Origin: Gemmatimonadales bacterium
GTDB taxonomy: Bacteria > Gemmatimonadota > Gemmatimonadetes > Gemmatimonadales > GWC2-71-9
DNA: 14,167 bases
Reading direction: 5' to 3'
Assembly (NCBI GenBank): GCA_013813675.1
Contig: JACCRH010000382.1
Span: 1-14,167, forward strand
Under the pieces are notes generated by a model that searched no databases, was not told the origin of the DNA, and saw only the letters and a program-made list of their open reading frames with translations. The position numbers and the translations under genes were made by a program. Shown here one piece after another: positions 1 to 9,671 of this stretch; the first letter of the stretch is position 1; each line of letters begins with the position of its first letter.

Positions 1-481
1 GCCGGGCGTAGCGGCTGACCTGCATCCAGCGCGAGTCGGGCCGGGCCCAGGCTGCGGTGGCGGTCAGCTCGCGCGCGGGGTCGAAGCGGCGGCCCCGCCG
101 GCGAAGGAACATCAGGTAGTCCGAGTAGGCGCGCTCCACCGGCTGGCGAAGGGTGCAGACGATTCGTGCGCTCGGCAGCGTGGCTCTGATTCGGCCGGCC
201 GCCTGGGGACATTCGAGGTAGATCGGGGAGGCTTCGCCCACCGCCGCCGCGTTCCCCGCCCCCTCGAACAGCTGCTGGTATTGATCCAGCGACTTGATCG
301 GGAACCGGTGGACATCCGGGTCTCCGTAGACCAGTCCACCGGTCTCGGTGAGCCCGTAGGCGAAATAGTTGGTCTCCTTCACCGGGCTCATGAACACCGC
401 CGGGTGCTCGGCAAGGTACCAGTAGAGTGCCGTGGTACCCGCCTTCGCGGCGCCGACGAGGACAAAGGTCGGAAGCGTCAC
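1..481 (-). CDS. PAPS-dependent sulfotransferase, C-terminus cut by window edge
   Basis: The first 160 codons of a cytosolic-type sulfotransferase are visible; the rest lies beyond base 1. The protein begins MTLPTFVLVGAAKAGTTALY. AAKAGTT (about residues 11-17) is the 5'-phosphosulfate-binding loop of the family, in which the Lys contacts PAPS. A VGEASPIYL stretch (about 101-109) and RQPVERAYSDYLMF (about 128-141) match the second conserved element and the 3'-phosphate-binding motif. The family moves the sulfuryl group of PAPS to a hydroxyl or amine of a sugar or other acceptor, leaving PAP. The start is GTG at 481, because an in-frame TAG lies five codons upstream and a G-rich stretch sits just before the GTG. 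The gene is divergent from the small membrane gene at 619. PAPS-making genes and a PAP phosphatase lie 1.6 kb away, which supports the call. The acceptor is unknown; a polysaccharide is inferred from the neighbours. Confidence 0.88.
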   Translation of the reverse strand, partial: MTLPTFVLVGAAKAGTTALYWYLAEHPAVFMSPVKETNYFAYGLTETGGLVYGDPDVHRFPIKSLDQYQQLFEGAGNAAAVGEASPIYLECPQAAGRIRATLPSARIVCTLRQPVERAYSDYLMFLRRRGRRFDPARELTATAAWARPDSRWMQVSRYAR

Positions 482-600
482 CGATCCCCCAGTCTATGCA
501 TCCGGGAAGCAGCCGGACTCTTGCCCGGTTGCGAGCGCACCCAGTAACATTGAGGCCTCACTCGTCCCGAACCGTTTTGCACGATGACCCCCTGTCGCCA

Positions 601-607
601 AGGGAGG
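601..607 (+). promoter_or_regulatory. Ribosome binding site that fixes the start at 619
   Basis: AGGGAGG lies 11 bases before the ATG at 619. The same frame stays open upstream to about 427, but the added residues are Arg/Pro/Ser-rich with no membrane character. The hydrophobic anchor of the product begins only after the ATG at 619, so this site and that ATG are preferred. Confidence 0.55.
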
Positions 608-618
608 CCGGCACCGCC

Positions 619-1068
619 ATGCGCCAGCGCAAGACCTGGATTTCGCTCCTGATCCTGGTGATTCTCGGGCTGCACGCGCTGCCGGTGATATCCTATCAGG
701 CTGTGGCACAGACCCGCTGGCCGTTTCTGGCGTGGGCCATGTACGCCCGGTCTTTTCCCCCCGGTCCGATCCAGGTGGCGCAACGCCGTGTTCTCGGCAC
801 TACCGCGTCCGGATCGGAGCTGGAAATTACACCGGTCCTGGCCGGCCTCACCAAACCTGCGTTCCGGAACACCTATCTCGTCCCGATGGCAAGGCACGAT
901 TCCGCTGCCGCCCAGAGTCTGCTGAAACGGCTCAACGGGGAAAGCGATTCGATCGTCACGATCCGCCTGGAGGAATTGACCTTGACCCTCACCGACAGCG
1001 GTGTGGTTCGGCGTGACCATCCGGTCCTCACTTATCATGTCGCGCGGAGCGAGGCGCTCACCCAGTGA
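619..1068 (+). CDS. Small membrane-anchored protein, partner of HTTM protein
   Basis: This is a 149-residue protein I do not recognise by name. It starts MRQRKTW and then has one hydrophobic segment (about residues 8-26), which would act as a signal anchor with the remainder outside the cytoplasm. Just after it comes a WPFLAWAMYARSFPPGP region (about 34-50). The rest is soluble, with alternating hydrophobic residues in TIRLEELTLTLTDSG (about 114-128) that suggest beta strands. Its stop overlaps the start of the next gene by four bases (GTGA), so the two are probably translationally coupled and work together. Small proteins of this kind next to HTTM proteins are my inference from this arrangement, not an assigned family. 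The start at 619 is chosen over an open upstream extension because of the SD sequence and the hydrophobic N-terminus. Confidence 0.75.
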   Translation: MRQRKTWISLLILVILGLHALPVISYQAVAQTRWPFLAWAMYARSFPPGPIQVAQRRVLGTTASGSELEITPVLAGLTKPAFRNTYLVPMARHDSAAAQSLLKRLNGESDSIVTIRLEELTLTLTDSGVVRRDHPVLTYHVARSEALTQ

Positions 1069-2036
1069 GGCGATGGATCGACCAGTGGAACGCGTACTGG
1101 TTTCCCGTGACCTCGACTCAGAACCTCGCCGGCGCGCGGATTCTCGCCGTCGCCGGGCAGCTGTTCTGGTTCTTCCCCTCGCTGGACCATCAGATCAATC
1201 TGGCCGCGAAGAACTCGCACTTCGTCGACCCCCAACCGATCATCCGCGCCGTCGCCTCCATCGTGCCGCGCGACGCGCTGTTCACGCCCGCCGGACTGAC
1301 GGCGGTCTACTGGGTCACGGCGGCCGCGGGGGTACTGGCGCTGATCGGGCTATTTACCCGGACCTCCCTGTTTGTCCTGGCGCTGGGGACCTGGTTCCTC
1401 GTCGGCCACGCCTATTCCTACGCCGACGTGCACCACACCCAGGCGCTGTTCGCCATCTTCCTGATGACTTTGCCCTTCTCGCCGGCGGGAGCGAGCTACT
1501 CCATCGACGCGCTGCTCCGGCGCCGTCGCGCCGGCGGATCGAGCGGCGCGAGCACCGAGCCGCCCCGGTCCGACACCGCGATGTGGCCGCTCAAGCTCGC
1601 GCACGTGCTGCTGGCGCTCGCCTACTTCTCCACCGGCATCACCAAGCTGCTTTCCGGCGGCGTCGCATGGGTGAACGGTTATACGCTGCAGAACCACATC
1701 TTCAACGACGCCATCAACCGTGACATCCCCCTCGGCATCTGGCTCGCGCAGCAGCACACCCTCTGCATTCTGCTCGCCGTAGGCACCATCCTGTTCGAGA
1801 TGTTGTTCTTCGTGTCCCTTTTCCTGCCCAGGATCGCCCCGTACTTCTTCATCGGCGGCATCCTGTTTCACATCGGGCTCTACCTGACCTCGGGGCATCC
1901 GTTCTTCGAGCACATCATCATGAACCTCATGCTGCTTCTGTTCCTGGATCCCCAGCGGTCGCTCGGCTGGATCAATCGGCTCGAGCAGCTCGTGCCGGGC
2001 TTGCCGGCGCGCAAAGACGCCCCTCAGCCCTCCTGA
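1065..2036 (+). CDS. HTTM / vitamin K-dependent carboxylase-like membrane protein
   Basis: A 323-residue multipass inner-membrane protein with a GTG start inside the stop of the upstream gene. Hydrophobic segments fall near residues 23-38, 80-96, 100-115, 124-138, 169-187, 224-244, 250-266 and 283-294. LAGARILAVAGQLFWF near the N-terminus, HH at 123-124 and YFSTGITKLLSGGVAWVNG (177-195, with Lys184) fit the HTTM group, the bacterial relatives of vitamin K-dependent gamma-carboxylase; the animal enzyme uses a Lys as the catalytic base. A soluble Arg/Gly/Ser-rich loop (about 151-163) separates the two halves. Bacterial HTTM proteins mostly have no known substrate, so no reaction is claimed. The gene ends 42 bp from the convergent end of cysD. 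DoxX-like membrane proteins are an alternative reading, but the conserved K/W/G block favours HTTM. Confidence 0.75.
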   Translation: MRRWIDQWNAYWFPVTSTQNLAGARILAVAGQLFWFFPSLDHQINLAAKNSHFVDPQPIIRAVASIVPRDALFTPAGLTAVYWVTAAAGVLALIGLFTRTSLFVLALGTWFLVGHAYSYADVHHTQALFAIFLMTLPFSPAGASYSIDALLRRRRAGGSSGASTEPPRSDTAMWPLKLAHVLLALAYFSTGITKLLSGGVAWVNGYTLQNHIFNDAINRDIPLGIWLAQQHTLCILLAVGTILFEMLFFVSLFLPRIAPYFFIGGILFHIGLYLTSGHPFFEHIIMNLMLLLFLDPQRSLGWINRLEQLVPGLPARKDAPQPS

Positions 2037-2078
2037 GTTCGGGATGGGCCGAGGGACCGTCGCCGCTTCCCCTTCTGC

Positions 2079-2972
<894 letters not shown>

Positions 2973-3527
2973 TCAGAGTTGCCCTCCATGGCGGGCGAGC
3001 ACCCGGGCGACGCACTGGTCCACGCTCAAGGCGCGGGTGTCGAGCGTCAGCTCGGGATGCTCCGGCGTCTCGTAGGGATCGTCGATCCCCGTGAAGTTCT
3101 TGATTTCGCCGCGGCGCGCGCGGCCGTACAGTCCCTTGACGTCCCGCCGCTCGCACTCCTCCAGCGGGGTCGACACGTAAATCTCCACGAATTCGCGACA
3201 CTGCTTCCGGATGAAGTCACGCGACTCGCGGTAGGGCGAGACGAACGACGCTACCACGGTCACGCCGTGCTCGGCGAGCCGGCTCGCCATGTATCCGGTC
3301 CGGCGCAGATGTTCCTCCCGCTCGGTCCGGGTGAATCCGGTGTTGGGGAACACCTCGCGCAAGGCGTCGCCGTCGATGTATTCCACGGCCACCCCCTGCC
3401 GCTCCAGCGCCTGGTGCACCCGGGTGGCGATGGTGCTCTTGCCGGAGCCGGAGAGGCCGGTGAACCAGAGCACGGGGGCCGCGGCCTTCGCTCGCGACGC
3501 AGGCGCCGATCGCGCGGGGCTGGTCAC
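2973..3527 (-). CDS. cysC: Adenylyl-sulfate (APS) kinase
   Basis: A 184-residue stand-alone APS kinase, which phosphorylates APS at the 3' position to give PAPS, the sulfuryl donor for sulfotransferases. Motifs in order: Walker [10 protein letters not shown] (24-32); DGD (52-54); the APS-binding [10 protein letters not shown] block (about 94-103); [25 protein letters not shown] (129-153), the lid and substrate region; and PEL (158-160). All residues expected for activity appear intact, unlike the APS-kinase-like tail on CysN in the same operon. The GTG start at 3527 overlaps the cysQ TGA by four bases. The frame stays open far upstream, but that extension is the cysQ gene read in another frame and has shadow composition. 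cysD starts on the base after this stop. The length matches the usual 180-200 residues. Confidence 0.95.
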   Translation of the reverse strand: MTSPARSAPASRAKAAAPVLWFTGLSGSGKSTIATRVHQALERQGVAVEYIDGDALREVFPNTGFTRTEREEHLRRTGYMASRLAEHGVTVVASFVSPYRESRDFIRKQCREFVEIYVSTPLEECERRDVKGLYGRARRGEIKNFTGIDDPYETPEHPELTLDTRALSVDQCVARVLARHGGQL

Positions 3528-4278
3528 AGACCGATGACGAAGCTGGTGTTCCGGAGGTCCGGCTTGTTGTAGGTCAAGGGCGAGGGCCGCTCCCCCTCCC
3601 GCCCCGACTGCCGGTAGACGCAGTCTCCCGCCGCCACGTCCCACTCCATGGTGGGTCCCAGGCGGGGATAGAGGTCGGCCCGGCCTTCGGCGACCCAACA
3701 GAACTTGAGGGAGCTGCCCGCCTTGACCCTCCGCGCGACCGGAATGGTCTGGAGATATTCCTCCAGCTCCGGCGACGGGTGCGAAAGGCTCTCGACGACC
3801 GTGAGCGGCGTTCCCGGCGCCTGCGCGCTGGAGTAGATCCGCTCGGCCGGTCCGCCTTTTTCCTCCCGCCAGGCCCCCCCGCCCTTCACGGCCCAGTACA
3901 CCAGGTCCAGCGCCGGCGCCTCCACCACCCCGAGGACGGGCTCCCCGTTCTCGATCAGCGCCACGTTGACGGTGAACTCGGCCCGCCGCTTGATGAACTC
4001 CTTGGTGCCGTCGAGTGGATCCACCAGCCAGAACCGGCGCCACTCCCGGCGGGTCTCGAAGTCATCCGCCTCCGCCTCTTCCGATACGATCGGGGTGACG
4101 GGGTCGAGCCGGCGGAGTCCCTCCAGCAGAATCCCATGAGCGACCTCGTCGGCCGCCGTGACCGGACTGCGGTCGTCCTTTTCACGGACGTCGGACGCCA
4201 CGGTGCCGTCGTAATAGACCATGGTGGCGCGGCCGGCCTCCCGCACCAGGTCGACGACAGCCGGACGGAGATCACTGG

Positions 4279-4285
<7 letters not shown>
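3524..4285 (-). CDS. cysQ: 3'(2'),5'-bisphosphate nucleotidase (PAP phosphatase)
   Basis: A 253-residue member of the inositol monophosphatase superfamily, CysQ branch. It removes the 3' phosphate of PAP (and PAPS), clearing the product that inhibits sulfotransferases and controlling PAPS levels. The metal-binding and catalytic motifs are present: SEEAE (68-72), DPLDGTKEF (89-97) and EWDVAAGD (214-221). [19 protein letters not shown] (190-208) is a well-conserved CysQ block. The ATG at 4285 overlaps the end of cysN by seven bases. A GTG three bases further in would give a 4-bp GTGA overlap and is an equally plausible start. The gene end overlaps the cysC start by four bases. Its place between the sulfurylase and kinase genes suggests PAP is produced in quantity, as by a sulfotransferase. 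A generic inositol phosphatase is less likely because of the operon and the close CysQ match. Confidence 0.93.
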
Positions 4286-6117
<1,832 letters not shown>

Positions 6118-6178
6118 CCTGGTCTGACAACCCTCCGTGAGCGTCGAAAGGGCCCGCAAGCGATCGCGGGGTGCAGAG

Positions 6179-6205
6179 TCTATACGTGCCACACCCGAGC
6201 GGCAA
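6179..6205 (-). promoter_or_regulatory. Weak candidate promoter of the cys operon
   Basis: In the 182-bp gap between the wzc-like gene and cysN, the minus strand carries TATAGA (6184 to 6179) with TTGCCG upstream (6205 to 6200). The 15-base spacer is shorter than usual, so this is tentative. A 7-bp hairpin with one G-U pair (6153-6170) and a 5-bp hairpin CGGCC/GGCCG (6216-6229) are also in the gap. Neither has a proper T-tract. The operon could instead be read through from the wzc-like gene. Confidence 0.25.
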
Positions 6206-6299
6206 CGGCCTGGAGCGGCCTTGTGGCCGAGCGCACCACACGAGCGTCCACTGAATCTACGGCGAGTGCTCAGCCGCTATCGCATACCGAGGGGTCGCA

Positions 6300-8693
6300 C
6301 TATTCCTGTGCGGCGTAATCGTACGGGTAGTAGTAGTCGCCCTCCTTGGCGACCTCGCCACCGGGATCATTGAGCACGGTGCCGACCACGCGGGCGCCAA
6401 CGTTGGCAAGCTGTTGATAGGCCCGCTGCGCGGCATTGCGGTCCGTAGTCCCCGCTCTCACGACGAGAAGCACGCCATCGGTCAGCGAGGCCACGATGCT
6501 GGCATCGGCCGTCGCCAGTACCGGGGGCGTGTCGAGCACGATGATGTCGAACTGCTCCTGGAGCTCGCCCAGGAGAACCCGCATGCGGGTCCCGCTGAGA
6601 AGATTCGCCGCGTTGACCGGCAGAGCGCCGCAAGTCAGCACCGAGAGCCTCGCCACCGGCGTCTCCCGGATGGCCCGGGGCGGAGGCGCGTCGGGGTCGC
6701 CCGACGCCCGCAGCAGCTCCATCAATCCCGGAGCCCGCGGCAACTGGAACAGCCCGTGCACCCGGGGCCGGCGGATGTCGCAGTCCACCAGGAGCACCCG
6801 CAGTCCGTCATAGGCCAAGGTGACCGCCAGATTCGCGGCGGTCATGGTCTTGCCTTCGCCCGGCGCGGCGCTGGTGACGACCAGGGTGCGGAGCGCCTCG
6901 CCACCATCCGACCAGATCAGCCCGGTCCGCAGGTTCCGGAACGCCTCGATACCGATGGAGAACGTCTGATTGCCGGTGAGCGGCGACCCGACGGTGGGAT
7001 GGGCGGCCTTGCCCGACCCCAGCAGGCGACGGAAGTGGGACTGCGCATTACGGGAGCCGTCGGTGATCCGAGGAATCACCGCCAGGCCGGGAACGTGGAG
7101 CACGGCCTCCAGGTCTTCCGGCCGCCGAATCGAGGTGTTGAGGGCCTCGAGGATGTAGGCGATGATCATGCCGAGCATCAGTCCGATGAACAGGCCCAAG
7201 GCAACCTTCAGCACCGCGCCGTTCAGCAGCGGCGTCGAGGGCAAGGGGGCCAGTCCCACGACGTCCATATCCCCCGCCTCGACCGCCTGGGCCATCCGCG
7301 CGCGCTGGAAGTCCGCCCGCAGCTCATCGCCCATGTTGGCCAGGGCATCGACCCGCCGGGTCAGCCGCATCTCTTCCTCGGCCATGGCCGGGAGCAGTGA
7401 CATGGATGCCCCGGTGCGCTGGCTCAAGGCACCGAGCGCGTCGACCCGGGCGCCGAGCGCGCCGATGTGGCTGCTCACCGCCTGTACCAACTGGTTCTGA
7501 GTGGAGCGAGCCAGGGCGTTTGCCTGGATCAGGTCGGGATTGGTGGCCGAGGCTTTCCACGGCCCCGTGGTCATCGAGTCGATACGCATCTGATACCGCA
7601 GGAGCTGCTGGTAGAGCCCGCCGATCGCCGGATTGTCCGCCATCGCCGGTGAGGTGGCCAGGGCGCGCAGTGCCTCTTGCCGGGACGCCTCGTCGCTGGT
7701 CTTCAGTTGGGCCAGCAGCGTGCCGAAGGTGCGCCGGTCGGAGTCGAGCTCGGCCCGCTGGGACTCGAGCGTCAACAGGGCCGTCTGCTCCGCCGCGAGC
7801 TTGTCGCGCGAGCTGGCGAGCTGCTGGCGGCTCCGGAAGGAGCTGAGCGCGGCCTGGGCCTTCTCCAGCATGCTGTCGGTCTGGGCCAGTTGTTCGGCCA
7901 GGAACTCGCCTTTTCGGCGGGAGCGTTCCCGGGCCCACTGCACGTTGAGGGTCTGGAACGCCTGCACCGAGCTGTTCACGACGCGCTGCGCGGTGCGGGG
8001 GTCTTCGGCGGTGAAGGAGACGTCGATCACGTCGGTGAGCTCGCGCCGATAGACCATCAGGCCCGCGAGGAGCCCGTCGATCGCCGACTCCCGGGCCCGG
8101 ATGGCCAGCATCGCGCCCTCGATGGCGGGCCGGGAGCGCACCATGAACTGCACCACGCCGAGATTGATCGGCTGTCCGTACGACGCTTTGACCGAACGCT
8201 GTCCCCGGCGCGCGCTGACTCCCTCGGCCCGGAAGACCATCTGGACCGTGTCACCCGCCGCTCGGGGATCGACCCGCACGCCTGACAGATCCTCGACCGA
8301 GAACTCGGGGGTGAGGCTGACCAGCTGCAGACCGAGGCTGTCCACCGCCACGCCGGCCACCGAGCGGCTGCGCACCAGCTCGATGATCGAGAGCATGGGG
8401 TCGGTGGTCCGCGAGGTGAGGGCGGCTTCCTCGGCGACGCCGGTGAGCGTCTGCCGCTCACCCGCCAGCCGCAGCATGGCCGACGCTTTGTACGAGGTTG
8501 GCTCGCGGGACGCCACGAAGAACCCGAGCGCGGCGCCACAGGCGGTGACCGCGAGGATGAGCTGGAAGCGGCGGCGCACGACGGCGAGGGCCTGGCGAAA
8601 TGAGATCACCCCGGCGGTGTCGGGGGACTCTACCGGGCGCATGTGCGGCTCGAAGCTGCCGGGAAGCTGACGATCGTGAGGGGCAGGGCGCAT
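6300..8693 (-). CDS. Wzc-like polysaccharide co-polymerase / tyrosine autokinase
   Basis: A 797-residue inner-membrane protein of the Wzc/BY-kinase family, which controls polymerisation and export of exo- or capsular polysaccharide together with a Wza-type exporter. Two membrane segments (about 43-60 and 494-517) enclose a large periplasmic region with a long heptad-rich stretch (about 255-330). A proline-rich LAPLPSTP element (481-488) precedes the second segment, as is usual. The cytoplasmic kinase has Walker A SAAPGEGKT (608-616), Walker A' VLLVDCDI (633-640) and Walker B IIVLDTPP (717-724). It ends in a tyrosine cluster with Tyr at 787, 788, 789, 791 and 793, the expected autophosphorylation sites. 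The ATG is six bases after the stop of the Wza-like gene, so the two form an operon. No strong SD is seen, and an internal ATG at codon 18 is an alternative start. No Wzb-type phosphatase gene is in the window. Confidence 0.93.
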   Translation of the reverse strand: MRPAPHDRQLPGSFEPHMRPVESPDTAGVISFRQALAVVRRRFQLILAVTACGAALGFFVASREPTSYKASAMLRLAGERQTLTGVAEEAALTSRTTDPMLSIIELVRSRSVAGVAVDSLGLQLVSLTPEFSVEDLSGVRVDPRAAGDTVQMVFRAEGVSARRGQRSVKASYGQPINLGVVQFMVRSRPAIEGAMLAIRARESAIDGLLAGLMVYRRELTDVIDVSFTAEDPRTAQRVVNSSVQAFQTLNVQWARERSRRKGEFLAEQLAQTDSMLEKAQAALSSFRSRQQLASSRDKLAAEQTALLTLESQRAELDSDRRTFGTLLAQLKTSDEASRQEALRALATSPAMADNPAIGGLYQQLLRYQMRIDSMTTGPWKASATNPDLIQANALARSTQNQLVQAVSSHIGALGARVDALGALSQRTGASMSLLPAMAEEEMRLTRRVDALANMGDELRADFQRARMAQAVEAGDMDVVGLAPLPSTPLLNGAVLKVALGLFIGLMLGMIIAYILEALNTSIRRPEDLEAVLHVPGLAVIPRITDGSRNAQSHFRRLLGSGKAAHPTVGSPLTGNQTFSIGIEAFRNLRTGLIWSDGGEALRTLVVTSAAPGEGKTMTAANLAVTLAYDGLRVLLVDCDIRRPRVHGLFQLPRAPGLMELLRASGDPDAPPPRAIRETPVARLSVLTCGALPVNAANLLSGTRMRVLLGELQEQFDIIVLDTPPVLATADASIVASLTDGVLLVVRAGTTDRNAAQRAYQQLANVGARVVGTVLNDPGGEVAKEGDYYYPYDYAAQE

Positions 8694-8699
8694 GGATGT

Positions 8700-9347
8700 C
8701 TAGTTGTTTCTGCTGACGCGATCGACCAGCAGGCCGAGCGACGCGATGGAGCCGATCACACCGAGCGTGGGCAACAGGATGTCCCGGAGAAACGACTTGC
8801 TGCGGTCGACGATGATCTGGTCGCCCGAACGCACCGGGATCCGGCCGTACCCGTCGGTCGGGTCGGTAAGGTTCACGAACAGCAACTCCTGGGCGCCGGT
8901 CGGATTGAGGCGGAGCAACCGCACCCGGTTCCGGGCACCCTGTTCGGTGGCCCCGCCGGCGCGGGCGACCGCCTCGGCGATGGTCGTCTCAGGCCGCAGC
9001 GCGAACACCTGGGGCCGGTCCACCTCCCCCGAAACGGCCACCCGAATCAGCGGCTCCATGACAAATTCGGGGTTCTCCTCGAACCGGGCAAGAAAGCGGC
9101 GCAGATTGGCCTCGGCGGTCGCGAAAGGCATCCCGGCCACCTGCACCGAGCGGAACAGCGGATGGGTGATGGTCCCGTTGGGTGCGACCACGAAATCCCC
9201 GGTGAACTCGGGCTTCCGCCACACTACGATCCGCACCGAATCTCCCGGTGAGAGCACCGACTGTTCGCTCGTGGCGCGTGAGTCCTGAGCCGAAGCGGAG
9301 GCGGTGAAGGCGACAAAGGCGAGAAGAACAGGGGCCAGGATACGCAT
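8700..9347 (-). CDS. Wza-like polysaccharide export protein
   Basis: A 215-residue secreted protein of the polysaccharide export (Poly_export/SLBB) family. The start MRILAPVLLAFVAFTASASA gives a clear signal peptide with likely cleavage after residue 20 (ASA-QD). LSPGDSVRIVVWRKPEFTG (32-50), followed by VVAPNGTITHPLF (53-65), is the Poly_export domain. VSGEVDRPQVFAL (105-117) starts an SLBB unit that runs to about 170. A hydrophobic C-terminal segment (about 180-197) could be the outer-membrane helix, which forms the pore in E. coli Wza. There is no lipobox cysteine, and the protein is much shorter than E. coli Wza (about 380 residues), so it belongs to the short single-SLBB type. The start at 9347 is preferred over an open upstream extension to 9476, which lacks a signal peptide; TGAGG lies just before this ATG. 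The wzc-like gene follows after 6 bp. Confidence 0.9.
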   Translation of the reverse strand: MRILAPVLLAFVAFTASASAQDSRATSEQSVLSPGDSVRIVVWRKPEFTGDFVVAPNGTITHPLFRSVQVAGMPFATAEANLRRFLARFEENPEFVMEPLIRVAVSGEVDRPQVFALRPETTIAEAVARAGGATEQGARNRVRLLRLNPTGAQELLFVNLTDPTDGYGRIPVRSGDQIIVDRSKSFLRDILLPTLGVIGSIASLGLLVDRVSRNN

Positions 9348-9593
9348 AGACCTCAGCAGCGGAAGAAAGATAGTGGTGTGCCCAACCCATCGGGACATTC
9401 GAGCGCGACCTCCGCACAATCCATGCCCTGGAAGGCCGTCGCCAGGGGGCGGGCGGTGCCCCCGGCAGTTGCGCAAGGCAATCTATCACCGCCAGATCCC
9501 AAGTTCATCCCGACTGCTGAGCGTCAGGCTCCATCATGTGGCGGTAGTACCACACCCTACCAGGAGATTGGCGAAACGACAGCGATTGCCGGC
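9348..9593. other. Gene-free leader upstream of the wza-like gene
   Basis: With the terminator next to it, this makes a 324-bp gap between the wza-like start and the lipoprotein stop. I see no gene with convincing composition in it. It must hold the promoter of the wza-wzc unit, because the terminator at 9594-9633 should stop reading from the right, but no clean -35/-10 pair stands out. Confidence 0.5.
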
Positions 9594-9633
9594 AAAAAAA
9601 AGACCGACCGGAAGGAGATGCTCCCTCCGGTCG
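9594..9633 (-). terminator. Intrinsic terminator, leftward
   Basis: On the minus strand the sequence forms a 13-bp GC-rich stem (arms at 9621-9633 and 9605-9617, one G-U pair, three-base loop) followed closely by eight U residues (the A-run at 9594-9601). It lies 38 bp after the stop of the lipoprotein gene and faces the right way to end that transcript before the wza-wzc unit. Confidence 0.9.
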
Positions 9634-9671
9634 TCGCCTGGCCACCCGCTGAGTCGCTATTGCCGCTCAGC

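Noticed and set aside
521..550. TTGCCC-N18-TAACAT as promoter for the gene at 619
   Set aside because: Only four of six matches in each box in GC-rich DNA; too weak to list as a feature.
2037..2078. Possible bidirectional terminator between the convergent HTTM and cysD genes
   Set aside because: Only a 4-bp GGGA/TCCC pairing with an 11-base loop and no T-run on either strand.
3528..4043. N-terminal extension of the cysC frame up to an ATG at 4043
   Set aside because: The extension covers cysQ in another frame and is Gly/Arg/Ala-rich without any domain. The GTG at 3527 with a 4-bp overlap gives the normal APS kinase length.
6173..6197. Perfect sigma-54-like -24 element TGGCACG on the minus strand upstream of cysN
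   Set aside because: The matching -12 element (GC ten bases after GG) is absent; the position reads GACT. A sigma-70-like box overlaps instead, also weak.
6414..7400. Long plus-strand open frame opposite the wzc-like gene
   Set aside because: Composition is Arg/His/Gln-rich and the opposite strand has a complete BY-kinase with Walker motifs.
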